NCBI GenBank assembly: GCA_000310025.1
Contig: FN649737.1
Coordinates: 985,825-1,049,824 of the forward strand
Source of the DNA: Ectocarpus siliculosus
Taxonomy: Eukaryota > Sar > Phaeophyceae > Ectocarpales > Ectocarpaceae
DNA: 64,000 bases
Direction: 5' to 3'
In this document: piece by piece, positions 27,801-39,600 of the stretch
Numbering within the stretch: the first letter of the stretch is position 1
How the letters are laid out: each line of letters opens with the position of its first letter
The notes under the pieces: generated by a model
The model's database searches: none
What the model was told of the DNA's origin: nothing
Seen by the model: only the letters and a program-made list of their open reading frames with translations
Made by a program: the position numbers and the translations under genes

Positions 27801-29089
27801 CCTTTCTCACAAGAATGTTGGTCGAAGTTGGAAGGACGAGCCCCGCGAACAACCCTTCCCACCAACACATCCCGGCAATACTTCACCCGTAACTCTCACG
27901 ATCCAGGATATGTCCGGTAGTGTCGAAGTAGGTGAGCTCGTACCTGTGATCTTCAACAAGGCATCGACGGCGCAGCATCACCTTATCCGACACCTGATCG
28001 AGTATGAAAATTCCATGGTGAGAGTGAAAAGTTGAACAGCTTGACTTCTTCGAAGTGCACACTCACTCACTGTCGAGCAGGGACTTGACGAGTGGTCAGA
28101 TACGCTTGTCTCTGAGGAAGAAACCATGGCACAACACGACTGTTCACTTTCCTTCCAAACCTCCAAGTGCGAGAATCTTGTCTGCACAGCGTATATTTGC
28201 CTCAATATGTTTGTCAAGCGATCCAATGAATCTGGTTGCTCACTCCTGTATTTACATGTAGTTGCCACATGCTTGGTTTCAGCCACGGTCCAATTTTGTT
28301 CCAACTCACTCGTTCTCGCTATGATCACTTCACTCCAACTTATATATTTCACATGAATGTGGAAAAAGTACCCAATTAAACATCAAATATCTCCAACAGG
28401 ACGTCAAGCGCTTCAGCAAGCATGGGGGCGGGGCACCGGTGACCCTTCAGCTAGAGGATGCGAAGAGACTCTTCGGTATGTTGTGGTCATAATGTAGCGA
28501 AAATCAGCAGAAAATAATGATGGCATGCTCATTCATAAGCGAACCGTAGACGATGTACAACAGATCAAACGATTACTAAATTTATTTCTGGTGAAACAAC
28601 TCAGAACCAAATTGGCGACCCCGGGAACCGTAACGAATGCCATGAATGAGCTAGAGGACAATTTGCTATGTAGTTCTATCGTCCTCACGTCGCTCACTAT
28701 TTCAAGTGAACAAGTACCTCCGACGGTTCGGCGTTCACTGCTGATATAGGCCCTTGGGGATGGCACCGCTCGCCACTTTTTGTATTTAGCCCTTGTGGGT
28801 ATGCCCGTACACACGGATCCGAATCTATACTGAGAGGCACGACCAAGCCTGATTTTGGCGATTGCCGCAATGACCTTCCGTATTCGCGATTCGTTCCGTA
28901 CCAGAATTGCATGACCCGTCAAACTGTGGTCGATTGGATCAGAAAACAATACGGAGGATGCTACTCGCGCTGCGGATGCCGCAGCTGTCGTGGGACGCTT
29001 TCGCGAGGAGCTCGCCTCGGCTTCAGACTGCTCCAAGAATAACCGCTGATGAATTCGCCGCTGGTTTTTTTGAGGCATTTGTCTTGTAG
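7954..29089 (+). CDS. giant WD40-repeat protein with EF-hands at both ends
   Basis: A multi-exon gene of about 21 kb whose linked exons give roughly 2,100 codons ending at TAG 29087-29089. Order: an N-terminal EF-hand, about ten to twelve WD40 blades (probably two propellers), a long Ala/Ser/Pro-rich linker, and three C-terminal EF-hand-like loops. An EF-hand followed by many WD repeats is the layout of the WDR49/WDR64/EFCAB8 group, often linked to cilia and flagella, so a Ca-responsive axonemal or scaffold role is an inference. Almost every intron joins in matching phase; exons are listed in the block entries. Weak points are the first exon and start codon, the 10765-12330 gap, and the join between 26469 and 27612. 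The C-terminal EF-hand exons could belong to a separate gene. Confidence 0.85.
10253..22130 (+). CDS. WD40/EF-hand gene, WD40 propeller exons
   Basis: Exons: 10253-10343, 10646-10765, 12330-12431, 12966-13103, 13648-13833, 14256-14320, 14914-15054, 15395-15539, 16068-16201, 17173-17308, 17398-17484, 17879-17980, 18395-18496, 18776-18901, 19594-19798, 20121-20305, 20651-20818, 21117-21449 and 21862-21950. Blade signatures include LISVGSDNYLYEW, LVVTSSLDRRVCVWQ, LLSAGFDWEIIAWD, KAVSADCNHEIRVWD, FLSALRRNVHIWD, LILGTEDGKLLLVN, IIALGDLTRVCFW, WIALGTERGRLACW and FFTLGEDGYQRTWS. Several are created only by splicing, for example R|VWD at 14320/14914, which supports the joins. Exons 19594-20305 add a charged disordered insert between blades. 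A missed exon between 10765 and 12330 is possible because blade 1 looks short. Confidence 0.85.
12432..12965 (+). other. probable GC-AG intron
   Basis: The exon ends at GAG followed by GCAAGC, the favoured GC-donor consensus. The acceptor is CTCAG before GTCGACGAA. Using this donor keeps phase 0 on both sides and joins YLYEWE to VDEIAVG. The only nearby GT donor would leave two bases and break the frame. The intron contains a pure (CT)n tract. Confidence 0.65.
12760..12822 (+). repeat. (CT)n microsatellite
   Basis: About 31 perfect CT dinucleotides, flanked on both sides by imperfect CTCTCTGT sequence up to about 12910. It lies inside the WD40-gene intron 12432-12965, just upstream of the acceptor, where it may act as an extended pyrimidine tract. 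Confidence 0.97.
21525..21586 (+). repeat. dispersed repeat B, copy 2
   Basis: The second copy of the short repeat at 881-940, in the same orientation, within the WD40-gene intron 21450-21861. Shared blocks are TTCGACTG, TATATCTCGA, CGGGTAG and TTTCTGTGT. Confidence 0.65.
21951..22130 (+). other. probable GC-AG intron
   Basis: The donor reads CGCAG|GCAAGT, a perfect GC-donor consensus, and the acceptor is GTGCCAG. The exon before it leaves AG and the next exon supplies G, making AGG and then LFQDIGWSFLVDTVRVRP. The alternative GT donor (AAG|GTTCTA) gives the wrong phase. Confidence 0.75.
22131..26469 (+). CDS. WD40/EF-hand gene, disordered linker exons
   Basis: Exons: 22131-23067, 23458-23885, 24224-24401, 24590-24919, 25455-25961 and 26374-26469. 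The first holds a final structured piece (LFQDIGWSFLVDTVRVRP), then about 290 residues rich in Ala, Arg, Ser and Thr. Exon 23458 ends with AT before GTGAGC, and the next exon supplies G. Skipping that donor would give a false stop at 23887. Exon 24590-24919 has an acidic patch (DLEDSDDEVQAILELEGG) and then FRRSTARRAIKTSRIL. Exon 25455-25961 begins with RPLSALPADRIEYLQSKFDD and becomes Glu/Ala/Lys-rich. Exon 26374-26469 is a likely coiled helix, KRSKELVKLQQKIIALL. All joins are in phase. The donor at 23067 (GAG|GTGAAC) is chosen by phase over 23089. Confidence 0.7.
26837..26933 (+). CDS. tentative linking exon
   Basis: The splice phase between 26469 (phase 0) and 27612 (needs one base) requires an extra exon. 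This segment starts after AATCAG, reads RSERPAEAKTQQKSVGQG and ends at GGCC before GTAATG, leaving one base as needed. The donor is weak, so this is only a candidate. Confidence 0.3.
27612..29089 (+). CDS. C-terminal EF-hand block
   Basis: Exons: 27612-27742, 27907-28017, 28400-28475 and 28905-29089. EF loop 1 is DEDMSGCLDSEEW. EF loop 2 is made by splicing HLDK to DMSG and reads DKDMSGSVEVGEL. Both have Asp at 1 and 3, Ser at 5, Gly at 6 and Glu at 12. EF loop 3, DPSNCGRLDQKTI, is degenerate, with Thr where Glu is needed, so it probably binds calcium poorly. The protein ends in ITADEFAAGFFEAFVL before TAG. Helical spacing resembles calmodulin-type pairs. I place it in the WD40 gene because strand and spacing fit. 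An independent small calmodulin-like gene is the main alternative, and the missing exon at 26.5-27.6 kb leaves this open. Confidence 0.8.
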
Positions 29090-30330
29090 CGCGCACCGCC
29101 AGAAGCGTTGAAACGGTTCATTGTGGCAAGGTATCGCCAAATCAGCCGCAGCTTCCGCATCGACGATGCGGCGCCATGGATTATCTATTTAATTGTTATT
29201 CTGTTCTGCAGAGCGTGTCGCGTGGAGACACCCACACCGGCACGACAGGGTCACCTGTGGCGCTTGGCAATGGTGGCCTCGAATTAGTCAGCACAGCCCT
29301 ACAAGAGGAACGTTACGCCTGCTTTGCTGGTGGATAGTCTCGTCATTTTCGATGCGCTCTTTTTCGATGCACTTGAAGCACGTGGTTTCGTCGCAATGTT
29401 CAGGTGGCAGTCTCGAGGCGACACGTTTGTCTACGCTGCGACCGTTCCAGCGCCCCCGAAAACTTGACGGGGGGGGTAGGGCACACTGATGGTCGACGAC
29501 AAATACTAGGGACAACTCGCGGAACTCTTTGTCGCATGATGGTATTTCGCAGTGACAACACTTGCATTTCTGTTTAAGAAGCTCGGCGTGGGACAGCACA
29601 CCCTGTGCGGATCGCACCCTGTTGTGCGGAACTGAAAATCTTCTCGGCAAGGTGGTACACGTGTGGAAGAAAGACAATCCTTGGATTGGCTTCTCCCCGC
29701 AACCAACCAACGCCTGCCTGTGGCATTCGCGGTTTTCAATTGTCATCGGCTTGTGGGCCCAACTAACCCTAACCCTGACCCCTGTATACCGCCTCAATTG
29801 AGCCCTCCGTTGCCGGGATGAGGTTCTCCCTCCACCTGATTCCCCCCGGGTGTCTCGGGAGGTTTGTTTAGACTCGGCACCCCATAGACAAAGGTACGCT
29901 CAACCCGTGCAGTTTCCTCAAAGAACGCCTTTGACGAAAAGATATGCCGTTAGCAAGAGGCATTGCCGCTTAGTCTTGACGCCATCCGCCCAGATCTATC
30001 GACGGGGTCGGTCTCCTCAACCTAACCTACACGCGGTGCCAGTGTATCGTACAGAACGCCTATACTATGATCTAACTCGTCAATCATGCGAGCCTATTGT
30101 ACAGGCACCGTATGAGTGTGTTCGTTTTCGCCTAAGGATTGGAAACCCGGTGAAGTATGTAGACCAGGGGCACTACCCGGTCTCTCGGTATTCGGGGTAT
30201 TGAAGCCGTTCTGCTGGACGTCCTTCACACAAATCTGCCAGCTTCCGCAAAGAAGGCACTTCCAAATGATGAAGTGCCCCAAGCCAGCAGTTCTCCACGC
30301 TTTGCTATTCTCAGCGTGCGCCTTCGGCCA
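29090..30330. other. intergenic, between convergent 3' ends
   Basis: No supported gene. It separates the stop of the WD40/EF-hand gene (+) from the stop of the kinase gene (-), so it should hold both 3' UTRs and terminators. A short telomere-like run (CTAACCCTAACCCTGACCC) lies near 29762-29781. Open frames here are short and lack exon-like borders. Confidence 0.6.
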
Positions 30331-30606
30331 TCATTCGGTCCTGCCAGTGCCTTGGCTAGCACTACTGTTTCCGCTTCCACCCCTGCTATCCCTTCTCTTG
30401 GCCATCCCAGCACCACCCCGGTTGTCCCCACTCGCGCTGCTCGGTCTAACGTTCGCGTGCCGGGGCTTAGCCGCGCCTCTACTCGAGCTGCTAGTCGCAC
30501 TCGCTGGTCGAGGCGCACCCGCCTCCGCCGCCGCACCGTTTGTGCTGAGTTCGTTCCTGAGCAGATAGAAGGTTGTTGTGAGGCAGCTGTGCCGTCGGGC
30601 AAGCAC
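30331..30606 (-). CDS. kinase gene, last exon
   Basis: Begins after CTACCCAG and runs in phase 0 to TGA, giving 91 residues. The first part completes the UBA-like helix bundle ([15 protein letters not shown], compare the TATYYLL motif of AMPK-related kinases). The rest is disordered, Ser/Gly/Arg-rich, and carries two further motifs, RPASA and RPSSA. Confidence 0.8.
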   Translation of the reverse strand: MLARRHSCLTTTFYLLRNELSTNGAAAEAGAPRPASATSSSSRGAAKPRHANVRPSSASGDNRGGAGMAKRRDSRGGSGNSSASQGTGRTE

Positions 30607-33600
30607 CTGGGTAGAGTAACGCGACGGTGCGGTGGTTTCGACGGAGGGAACAAAAAGCGCGCGACTTTTGATTGGTTCTGCTTCCGATCACGCGCGACGG
30701 GAGTTGTTGCGCTCTGTGCAACATGGTTCACGCCGTCACCACGAGCCGGGCACGAACGATAATGTGGTGGGGAAACACTGCGGGACGGTCGCTTCTGGAG
30801 TCGTTTCTATCAAGGCCGGCCGGCATCTCGGGAGAAACAAGGGTTCTCCGCATTCGCGCACGTACGCCCAAAGCAGTAGTTTACCCTATAGAGAGTGAAC
30901 GCACCACATGCAGATGGAGGGCGGTTGGAACACAGATGATTTCAGGCGGCATGCGGGCATGAACACACCGTCCACAACACCTTCCGAGCTGCCGACCTTT
31001 GCACCGGCGCTCGAACTATGGCAACGGATCGAGAAATCAACCGGTGATCTCCACAAGTTTCATATGTAAGCCCGTTGTAAGCTCCGGGATTTTTTCTACT
31101 TCAATTGAACATTCTCTGAAGATTTTATCTTTACACCTGAGTTTCGGCAACAGAAGGTCAAAAAAGGAAAAATGCACAAGCATTAAGTCGTGCTGCCCGA
31201 ACAGCTCACCTGTCGAGCGATTTCTTCCCCGTTAGCCCCAAAAGCCTCCATTTTCTTCACGCTCGTCGCGCAAATGTCACGGGTAGGATCGTTGCTGATG
31301 TGGAAGCTGTCCCTCTTGAGGGGAGTTGAACTGCCCCGGCTATCGTGTGGTATTCGCGACGACTGCGACTCATCAGCAACGGCACCCCCATCGGAGGCCG
31401 CCAAGCCCCGGTACTGATTCCCGGTGGACACCCTGCCCGTCGCTCGGGGCGGCAAGACCCATGGGTGAGCGCAAACCTGTCGATAAAGGCTCGGGTTAGT
31501 TTGTCACCAACTCTCTGCACCTCACCACTTGCAAACTACGGACGTCGACGCGAAGCCTGTGTCTTATACTTGGAGAGAAGACTTGAATACCACGATCGCA
31601 GCAAAAACAACCAATAGAAGACAAGACTACGACGGCAACAGCAATCCAGAACAACATCAGGGTGGCAAAAAACAGGGGGATTTGAAAAAAGAGAGCGAAA
31701 CAACGAACACAACACAAACAACAACAACGACGACAACAACAACAACAACAACAACAACAGCAGCTCACCTGGCGGAGGGTGAGCCGCCGAGAAGGATCCG
31801 TTACAAGCATTCCTCGAACGAGACTTATCGCCGCTGGCGACAGCCAATCCGGCAGTCGGAACACGCCCTTGGATATGTTCTTGTAGAGCTCGGGGTATCT
31901 CGGCCCGGAGAAGGGGAAGCAACTTTGTTTCGCGGATCATGAGGCGTGATTGCACCGCACAAAAAAAGGAGGACAACCGACAAGGAGAAGAAGTTCGACA
32001 GGGGGGCAAGAAAGCGAATAAGAGGTTTCTGGCTTTGGTAAGCCAACAGGATTCGGAATGGGGGGGAGGTACTCATGAAAACGCATGCCGTAGTGGTTAG
32101 ACCTTTGATCTCGCATTCCTACAAAGCCGGAACGGAGTACGTCGTGTTTTCACATCACGACGCGGATTAGGGAGGGGAAGAAAAGGACGCACAAAAAATG
32201 GTTGGATGAGACATGTGTAAGCAAAGGACCTCCCGATAGGGGAGGGGGGACGGGACACGTGTACCAGGCAAGCCGCTGGTAGACACGATGGAAAAAAAAG
32301 ATCGGCGGTGCCTTGCAATGTGGACGCCGAAGCAATGCCTGTGCACACATCAAAAACGAATTTCAGGTATGGACAACATGCTCTTTTTCTCGAACTCGCG
32401 CTTGATTCGTGCTGCTCGACCCGTTTCCTGTCTTCTTCAAAGCACGAACGGAAGCGCAGAGTAACCCCGAAATCAATCCAAGTGTCACATCCACGGGAAG
32501 TCTGTCCGGCATCGCTTTACCTTCCCGGTGCCCACCGAAATATATACCTGACGCTGTTAGCCACGAAGATAGCAGAACAACCGGGCCAACGTCACTATGG
32601 TACTGCTACAACGATCCTGTGGCCGTTTTGAACTTTAGGCTACGTGGGAGGCACAAGGACATGAGTAAACATTCCGCCACCAGGCCATGTGTTCATTTCG
32701 CTTGGTGGAAAGAAAGACTCAAATGAACGCAGTCGAAGCCCACACTGCCCCACCAAATCCCGACACCGCCTACGCCTGTGAGTGTGGTTTATTTTCCTGT
32801 CGTGCAGGCACACGTACCCGCAGAGCATTGCGTACAGGACGACTCCGAGGCTCCAAACATCGACAGGCTTCCCCTCGTACTCCTGGCGCTTGATTATTTC
32901 CGGCGGCATGTACGAAGGCGTGCCTAGCGGATGGCGGGCGAACAGTCAGGGTTATCCCGGTGTTTCGTACACCGAAGGTGTGTGTCTAGTGTGCGCCGAG
33001 TTTCTTGCGATTGGCCCGTTTGTCGCGTCATTGTCTTCTGGCTGACGTGCAAAAGACGTCGTTTTTCCGCCCTGCTCTTCATGCTCCTGCTTGCTTCTGC
33101 GGAAGTGCTACTGTTTCTTGACTCTACAGCCTGTGGATCGAGGAAACACCAACTGGACACTCAACTAGGTAGTTGCAGAGAGCCGACCGTAAATCCAGGG
33201 CGGACGGTCCAAAACGTGCGACTTCAGACTACTTGGCCTTTCGTGTTCAGCTCGTGGGGCGGTTCGAGACTTCAGTATTCGACACACCGTTTAGGTCTAC
33301 TATTTTCAGCGTTGGGTGCCGTTCGGGACTTGCTTCTTGGATGATTTAATCCCTTGCCTTCTTTCTCTCGCTACTTGTGGGATGTTAGGAAACCGCTAGG
33401 GACATTGTTTTGTGGATCACTGCGGTGAGGCACCATCATGACCATCGAACTCACCGCAAAAGACGTGAAGAAGCCTTCGGTTCTTGACGTTAGCGCTGAA
33501 GCCGAAGTCGACCAGCTTGGCGTTGGAACGACCGCTCCCGCCCAGGAGGACGTTTTCCAGCTTGATGTCGCGATGCACGATGTCGAGGCCGTGCATGTAG

Positions 33601-36600
33601 TCCACCTACAGGCGGATGTTAGTCCAAGCCACAATCAAATGCATGGAGGTCATCACTTGTAAAAGTGGCACTACCAAGCCGGCTGGAGCTATGCGCAAGA
33701 AGTGCCTTGATGCATGCGCTGGTAGAGCAGGCTCTGTCGGACTTGCGAAACATGGATCCGGCTGCGCACAATGCCGGGCTCACATGCGCGTCACCTCCGG
33801 TTGTTGCTCACATCAAGTAATACCGTCTGATACATGTAGGAACAGACCGTTCCTAGACTTCGCGCGCAGGCGGTCAAGATCTTGTGTTGGATCTTCCATT
33901 GTACCGATAGCTGGCGGAATGACGGAGTGTGAGGTATATGGTTGCTACGATGACGCTTTTCACCCACCCCCTCGAGAAGCTGGCGAAGGATGCGTCGAGC
34001 CTCTCCCTCATCCAACCGCTTTCGGCGCTTCACGTACGAGCACAGGTTGCCGCCGTCGGCGTACTCCATCACGAGGTGAATCCTCTTGGAGCTCTCGGCC
34101 TAGACAAGCAGTATAATTCCGATCGGATCATCGCACATTGCTATTCCTCTGTTGTATGACGAAAGCGACAGGATTTTACCATGGTGTCCGGCGCCCGCCT
34201 CACACCTCGCACACGTCTGCGTTGGCGCCCTCCCTCGGCCCGCGATAACGATTTTCGCTATTATGCTGCCGCCGTCTACGGTGGGCCGCCACTGCCGTCG
34301 TTCCTTATCTCCGCACGCTCTGTAGCTTCCATTCGTCACTCAACTTGCTACACCGCTGCGTGCTTTCTTGTCAACGGAATGGCAGGAGGGGGTTCTACTT
34401 TCATCCCCCGGTGACCCCAAATTTCCGAACAATTAATGAAACTACAATCCGAAACTGTCACCTCAATAAACCGCAGTTTACTCTGTCTGTTCGACGAACA
34501 AACTTTCCTATTTTATCATGTAGACATACCGTGCTTGAAGGCTTTTCCAAGGGGCATCTAGGGTGGCGAAGGGGGTTGGAGATTTAAATCGACTTGGGTG
34601 GTGCGGTAGACTTTGTTTTGAGGGATAAGGGATCGTCGAACAGTCTTGATATTTGAAGAAGGCATCTGATTCGCTCGGGCAGCTGCTGATGGCGCCATTC
34701 AAGTTTCCAGGAGCGACTCCGATACGCTCATGCATTTTCTGTTCTAGAAACAGTTTTCTTCTCCGAGACAGAACCCCCAACGAGAAAGAGCGACTGATGT
34801 CATGGAATACACCCACCAAAACTGTAGGAACGTATGACCAAATGCCCTTCATACACCAACCCCCGAATCACGTCGGCCCTCAAACGTCGGAGTGTCAAGC
34901 TCACCGTTTCGAATAGCCTAATCACCCGAGGGTGGTTGAGCTTTTCCATGAGCTTCACCTCCTGAGATATCCGCTTCCATTGGTTCTCATCCTGCGGACG
35001 AAACGTAGAAGCGAATTACCCGCGAAAGGCAACATGAGGAGGTGTCGCCAACGCTTACGTCGAAAGCCGTCAATACGCTGAATGCCGCAAGTTTCCGAGC
35101 TCCTCGGTCAGGGTACAAGCTGCGCTGGAACGAACCGTGATTTGGACAGCGGGTGCTTCGCCCGACGGTAGAAGCTGAATGATACGTTGCAGCAGTTCAT
35201 GCCGACTCCTGTCCACCCGTAAACCCCCAGCCGACGAGAAACGGGTTGTACTCCGAACCGTCTGGCCTTACCTTTATCTTGGCCTTCTCGTAGGTCTTGA
35301 CGGCTACTCGCTGCCCCGTCAATTTGTGCCACGCCACTCGAACCTTCGCTCAAAACGCACACGATCGTATGGCACCACGTTCGTTATCTCACGTCAAAAT
35401 AGAATAAAATTAACCAGCAAAAAGAGAGCACGCAAGAGGAAAACAAGAAAGCTTTCTTCCCTCCTGACATATTTATACCCGCTTCCCCCTTCGACGCGCG
35501 TCCGTTGCTCAACTGTAGGATGTTCGAACGATCGCATCTCCATTCATGTCGCAAAATCGGTTCTACTCTTGATTCCAGCCGTTTAGCCAACCCTTCACAG
35601 AAACAGACAACACCGGCATCAACTCCCAAGTGTTAGTTGTTTCCACCGCCGCCTTAGAGCCCCGCGCGCGACAAATACTTGCGTAGTAAAAATCCCCCGC
35701 GGCACGAGGTATATAGGTACGTAGGTAGGTACCTGGGCAAACGATCCCTCTCCGACAACCTTGCCCAGGCGATAGAAGTCCAGACTGCTGCGAGCGCTGC
35801 CTTGCAGGTCAAGCAGTAGTCTCCGGAGGTACAGCCGTTCCTGTTTCGACGACGTTTAACGCGCAAACATTCAGGGAGTCCTTCATGTCTTGTTTTCTCA
35901 GGATACTTGCGTAAAGAGGGAGAGCCTTCTATGAACAATATCTGTTAAGCAGCCGCAGTACGTAAACTACAAACGAGCCGATGCAATAGCCGGTCATTGG
36001 CATCGTTTTAGAAAACATGCCCCCCCAAGGGTTTCCCGCCAGGCGAGTCATCGCATGGCGTGGTGATATTTGGCCGAGCCTTAACAGTAGGGAAATTTGG
36101 CCCCACGTACAAGGAACAATGTATTTTGCAACGACGCGAAACGGGATGCAAAGCGTGTACGCTTGTCCGATATTCCGCCACGCTAGCAGCTTGACACCAA
36201 CTACCACTGTTGACATTATTCTGGACACGCTCCCGACCGGCGACCTCGAGGAGCACGTACCTGAGGGCTGCAACACTCTGCCGAGGCTTTGGTCAGCGGC
36301 TCCACCGGGGGCGGGGCGCGTATCCCCCCCTCCCCAGTTGCGCGGCCCCCCTCGGCGCTGCTACTTCCCTCGGGAGGAGTGAGCGAGCCGGTGTTTGCGG
36401 TGGAAATAGTCGCCTGGGTTTCTACAGCGTTTGTCTGCCCACCAACGGAAGTATTTCGTCATTCGGGGCGGGGGGTGAAAATGAGTGTCATGTGCGTGGG
36501 GGTGCGTTGGAGAGGACGGCGGTTCGTCGGCATCGCTGCTGTATCGTGCTCCGTGCTTTAGGTCGGACAAAATGACAGTACGTATAGAGGTACCTATGAG

Positions 36601-39600
36601 CAAAACAACGAAAACAATTTGGTGTTCCACGCAAGCGCTCTCCTTGTGTGATGCACCTCGTTCAGGCGCTCTGAGCGATCACCTCAGACGATTATCAGCG
36701 CAGACCACACGGTCAAACTAGGGAGCTCTTCGAAAACAGCTGTCTATCCAAAAGGCCGCAACGAAATGTCCAGGGCTCAGCCGAGGATCGACAGAAGTCA
36801 AAATCCAAGCATACTAAGACAGCCCCCAACTATATCATTTGGTCCCTGTTTCCTCGCTTCCCGTCGAGACTCACATCCCCAGCCGCTTTCCTGGGCTTAG
36901 ACACCTCTTCTACGCCCGCCCCCTGCCCGTGTTTCACCCCGCCGATGTCGCCGGAAAAGGGCGCGCTCGCATCGACGGCTGCTGCTGCTGCTGCTGCTGC
37001 TGCTGCACCCCCCCGGTAGTGGTCCTTCTTGAAGCCGTCTAGAGGGTCCACGCCTACCCGTCGATGCGCCCCGGGGTGTTTCATCCCGAATAGGCGGGCG
37101 TACGCCCCTCCTCGCCCCGTCGCCGGCGCCGTCGATGTTTTCCCTTCTCCTCCCGCCACGGCGTGCGAGTGTTTGCCACCACTGTTCGGAGAGCTCCGCG
37201 CCGCCGCCGCCGCCGCCGCGGCCATGAGGGCGGAAGAAGTCTTGGCAGGCGTCGCCGGCACCCAAGTGTGCGGCTTCGGGTTTGGGTGATGGGCCTGCTG
37301 CTGCTGTTGCTCTTTGGCGGTGACGGCAGCAGCCGTCGAGCAGGGAGGCGCGGTGTGGGCGGACTGCGGGCGGCGAGTCTGTCGGGCTTGCCGCGTTTTC
37401 GGGTTGCCTTCAGGGACGGGCGGGAAGGGAAGAGGGCGTTGAGGAACGTCAGACGAGGTGTTTCATCGTTCGAACGGGATGATTGGATAAAGGCAGAACG
37501 AGGCAAGAATTGAGGAAAATTGATGTAGCGGTGCCCCAGGGGCTGGAGGACCCTCGAGGCTGATACAGGTATGGTCATGATCGTCTTGACGTTCCGGCGA
37601 TAATCGATGGTCAAACAATCGTTGTTCTTAGACGGAACGAACTGACGTCGATTGTGCGGCGGGAGGACTGGGATACGTCTACCAAACACGCCTAGTTTTG
37701 CTGTCTTCGGTGGCTGCTTGACTCCAGTCATGTTGATTCGGTTCTCTCGGTTCCAAGAGAGGTGCATCTAGCAGGTGCTCGTTCTGTTGGCTAGACGGTG
37801 CCGTAGACAGCGCTTGGTGAAAGCACAAGTACCGAGGATCATGGCCCATCCATAGAATCGGAGAGGACTACTTTTGGAGCTCACGCGGAATAGGGTAGTC
37901 GCATTGATGTTGTGGCTTGTAGCGCCTTGTTTTCACCACCATCCCTCCCCTTTTCTTTCGAAGGTGCTTTGCGGCAGCCGTTGCGAGAGGGTCATATCAG
38001 GACTGGGAGTTTGAGCAATGGTGTTCTACGTTAGTGGTTTTACGTGATCCGTTGTGTGTACAGTTTGGAGGCTCCGTAACCCGAAATTTCTACAATGGTG
38101 TGTGCTGGTTTCGGAGGGAAGCGTAATGGTTGAGATAGTAGAGACATGTAAACCGGCCGCAGAGATACTTGTACTGCAGCGTTCGGAGACACTTGTACTG
38201 CAGCGTTCGTGTCGCACTGGAATAATTCACCACGATAGTCCAAAAATAGTACGAATTGAGTCATTTCGAAACGACGACAGGGGCACTCCCACCATCTCAA
38301 CGGATTTCGTGCACAACTTTTCACCTCGTCTCCAAGCGAGGGATCAATGTCAAGGGCTACACTAAACAGCTGACCTTCGATAATCCCCTTTTTGCCTCCC
38401 TGCTCGCCTGCCCAGTGCCTTTGCTGCTGAAAGATCCTGGCCATCACGCGCTCCATGCTCTCTCGTTGGCTCCTGTGCGTCGAAGGCAACGTACCCATGA
38501 TATAACTAAACAGGATTGATGGAACTATATGCGTCCAGAAGAGGGGAGAAGGCTCAGCGGGGCCAAAGACTATCCGCCTGAAATTCATCACAAATCCCCG
38601 CCGAGGGGTGAGTTACCAAAACTTCTTGGCTGAGGGGGAAAAAGCGTAGAAGCTACTTGGTGAAGGCGCGTTGAGAAGTCAAGTAGATTTTACTTGAAAT
38701 CGGCGCGTTGATTTTTTACAATGTTTGGGTATCCTTGGCGACTTGCTCAGGTCACGGGGTAGTGTGTTCACTAAAGTACTCACAGTAGGAGGTCTACCGT
38801 GCGTGAACTTCAGCAGCACAACGCCATCCTTAGGATTAGGTTGCTCCATCTGATTCCCAACCCCCATCCCAACACCGCGGTTCCTCTTTTTCCCGCTTGT
38901 GAAAAACGCCCAGCGAGAACGACTATCGAGGAATGTCGAGCTCACATGAAACAGAATTTCACCTATCTATTACAACATCCTCGGTTTCCACGCTCCGATG
39001 CGCTGTTCGAACAGGTCAAACGAAATAATCCATGAGGCGCATTCGCAGTATACTACTCTAGCCTGAAGACGACAAAATAAGCAAGCAGCAATTACCCCGC
39101 CCCTTTCCGCTTGCCGACCCCCCAAGTCCGCTTTGCGGCCCATCTACCCCCACCGCATGACTCGGCAGCTCAAATGGTTGAGAATGCCCATTGACTCTAT
39201 CCCGCAGCTCTGTAGCCCCCGTCGCACCTCTGCCCGTATGTGCCGGTCACCGTGCTCCGTCTCATCGCCGCCGACTGAGGTCGAGGAGCCACCCGCGTCC
39301 GGCCTACCGGGCCGCCGCCTGCCCGACTAACGTTTCCACTACCGCGGACGCCGTCGCCGCCGCTAGAACCGCTAGAGCCGCGGTGGGTAGCGAAAGCGAC
39401 GGCAGCGGCCGCTGCCTTCAACTTCGTGGTGACTGCTACCGCAGCCCGGGTGGCTGCTGTCGTTGGTGCCGGTGTCGTGGTGGCCATCTGCAAGGTGGGG
39501 GGGTTATTCCATACGAAGGGAACGAGAGTGAGGTATGTATGCTCACTCTACCCACTCTACCCGCTGACTACCCACAATCCCGTGGTTTTCTCTCCTCTCG

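Noticed and set aside
37081-37767. 228-codon minus-strand frame overlapping a kinase exon
   Set aside because: A different frame from the phase-matched exon 37407-36875. It is very Arg/Pro-rich and crosses the chosen acceptor.
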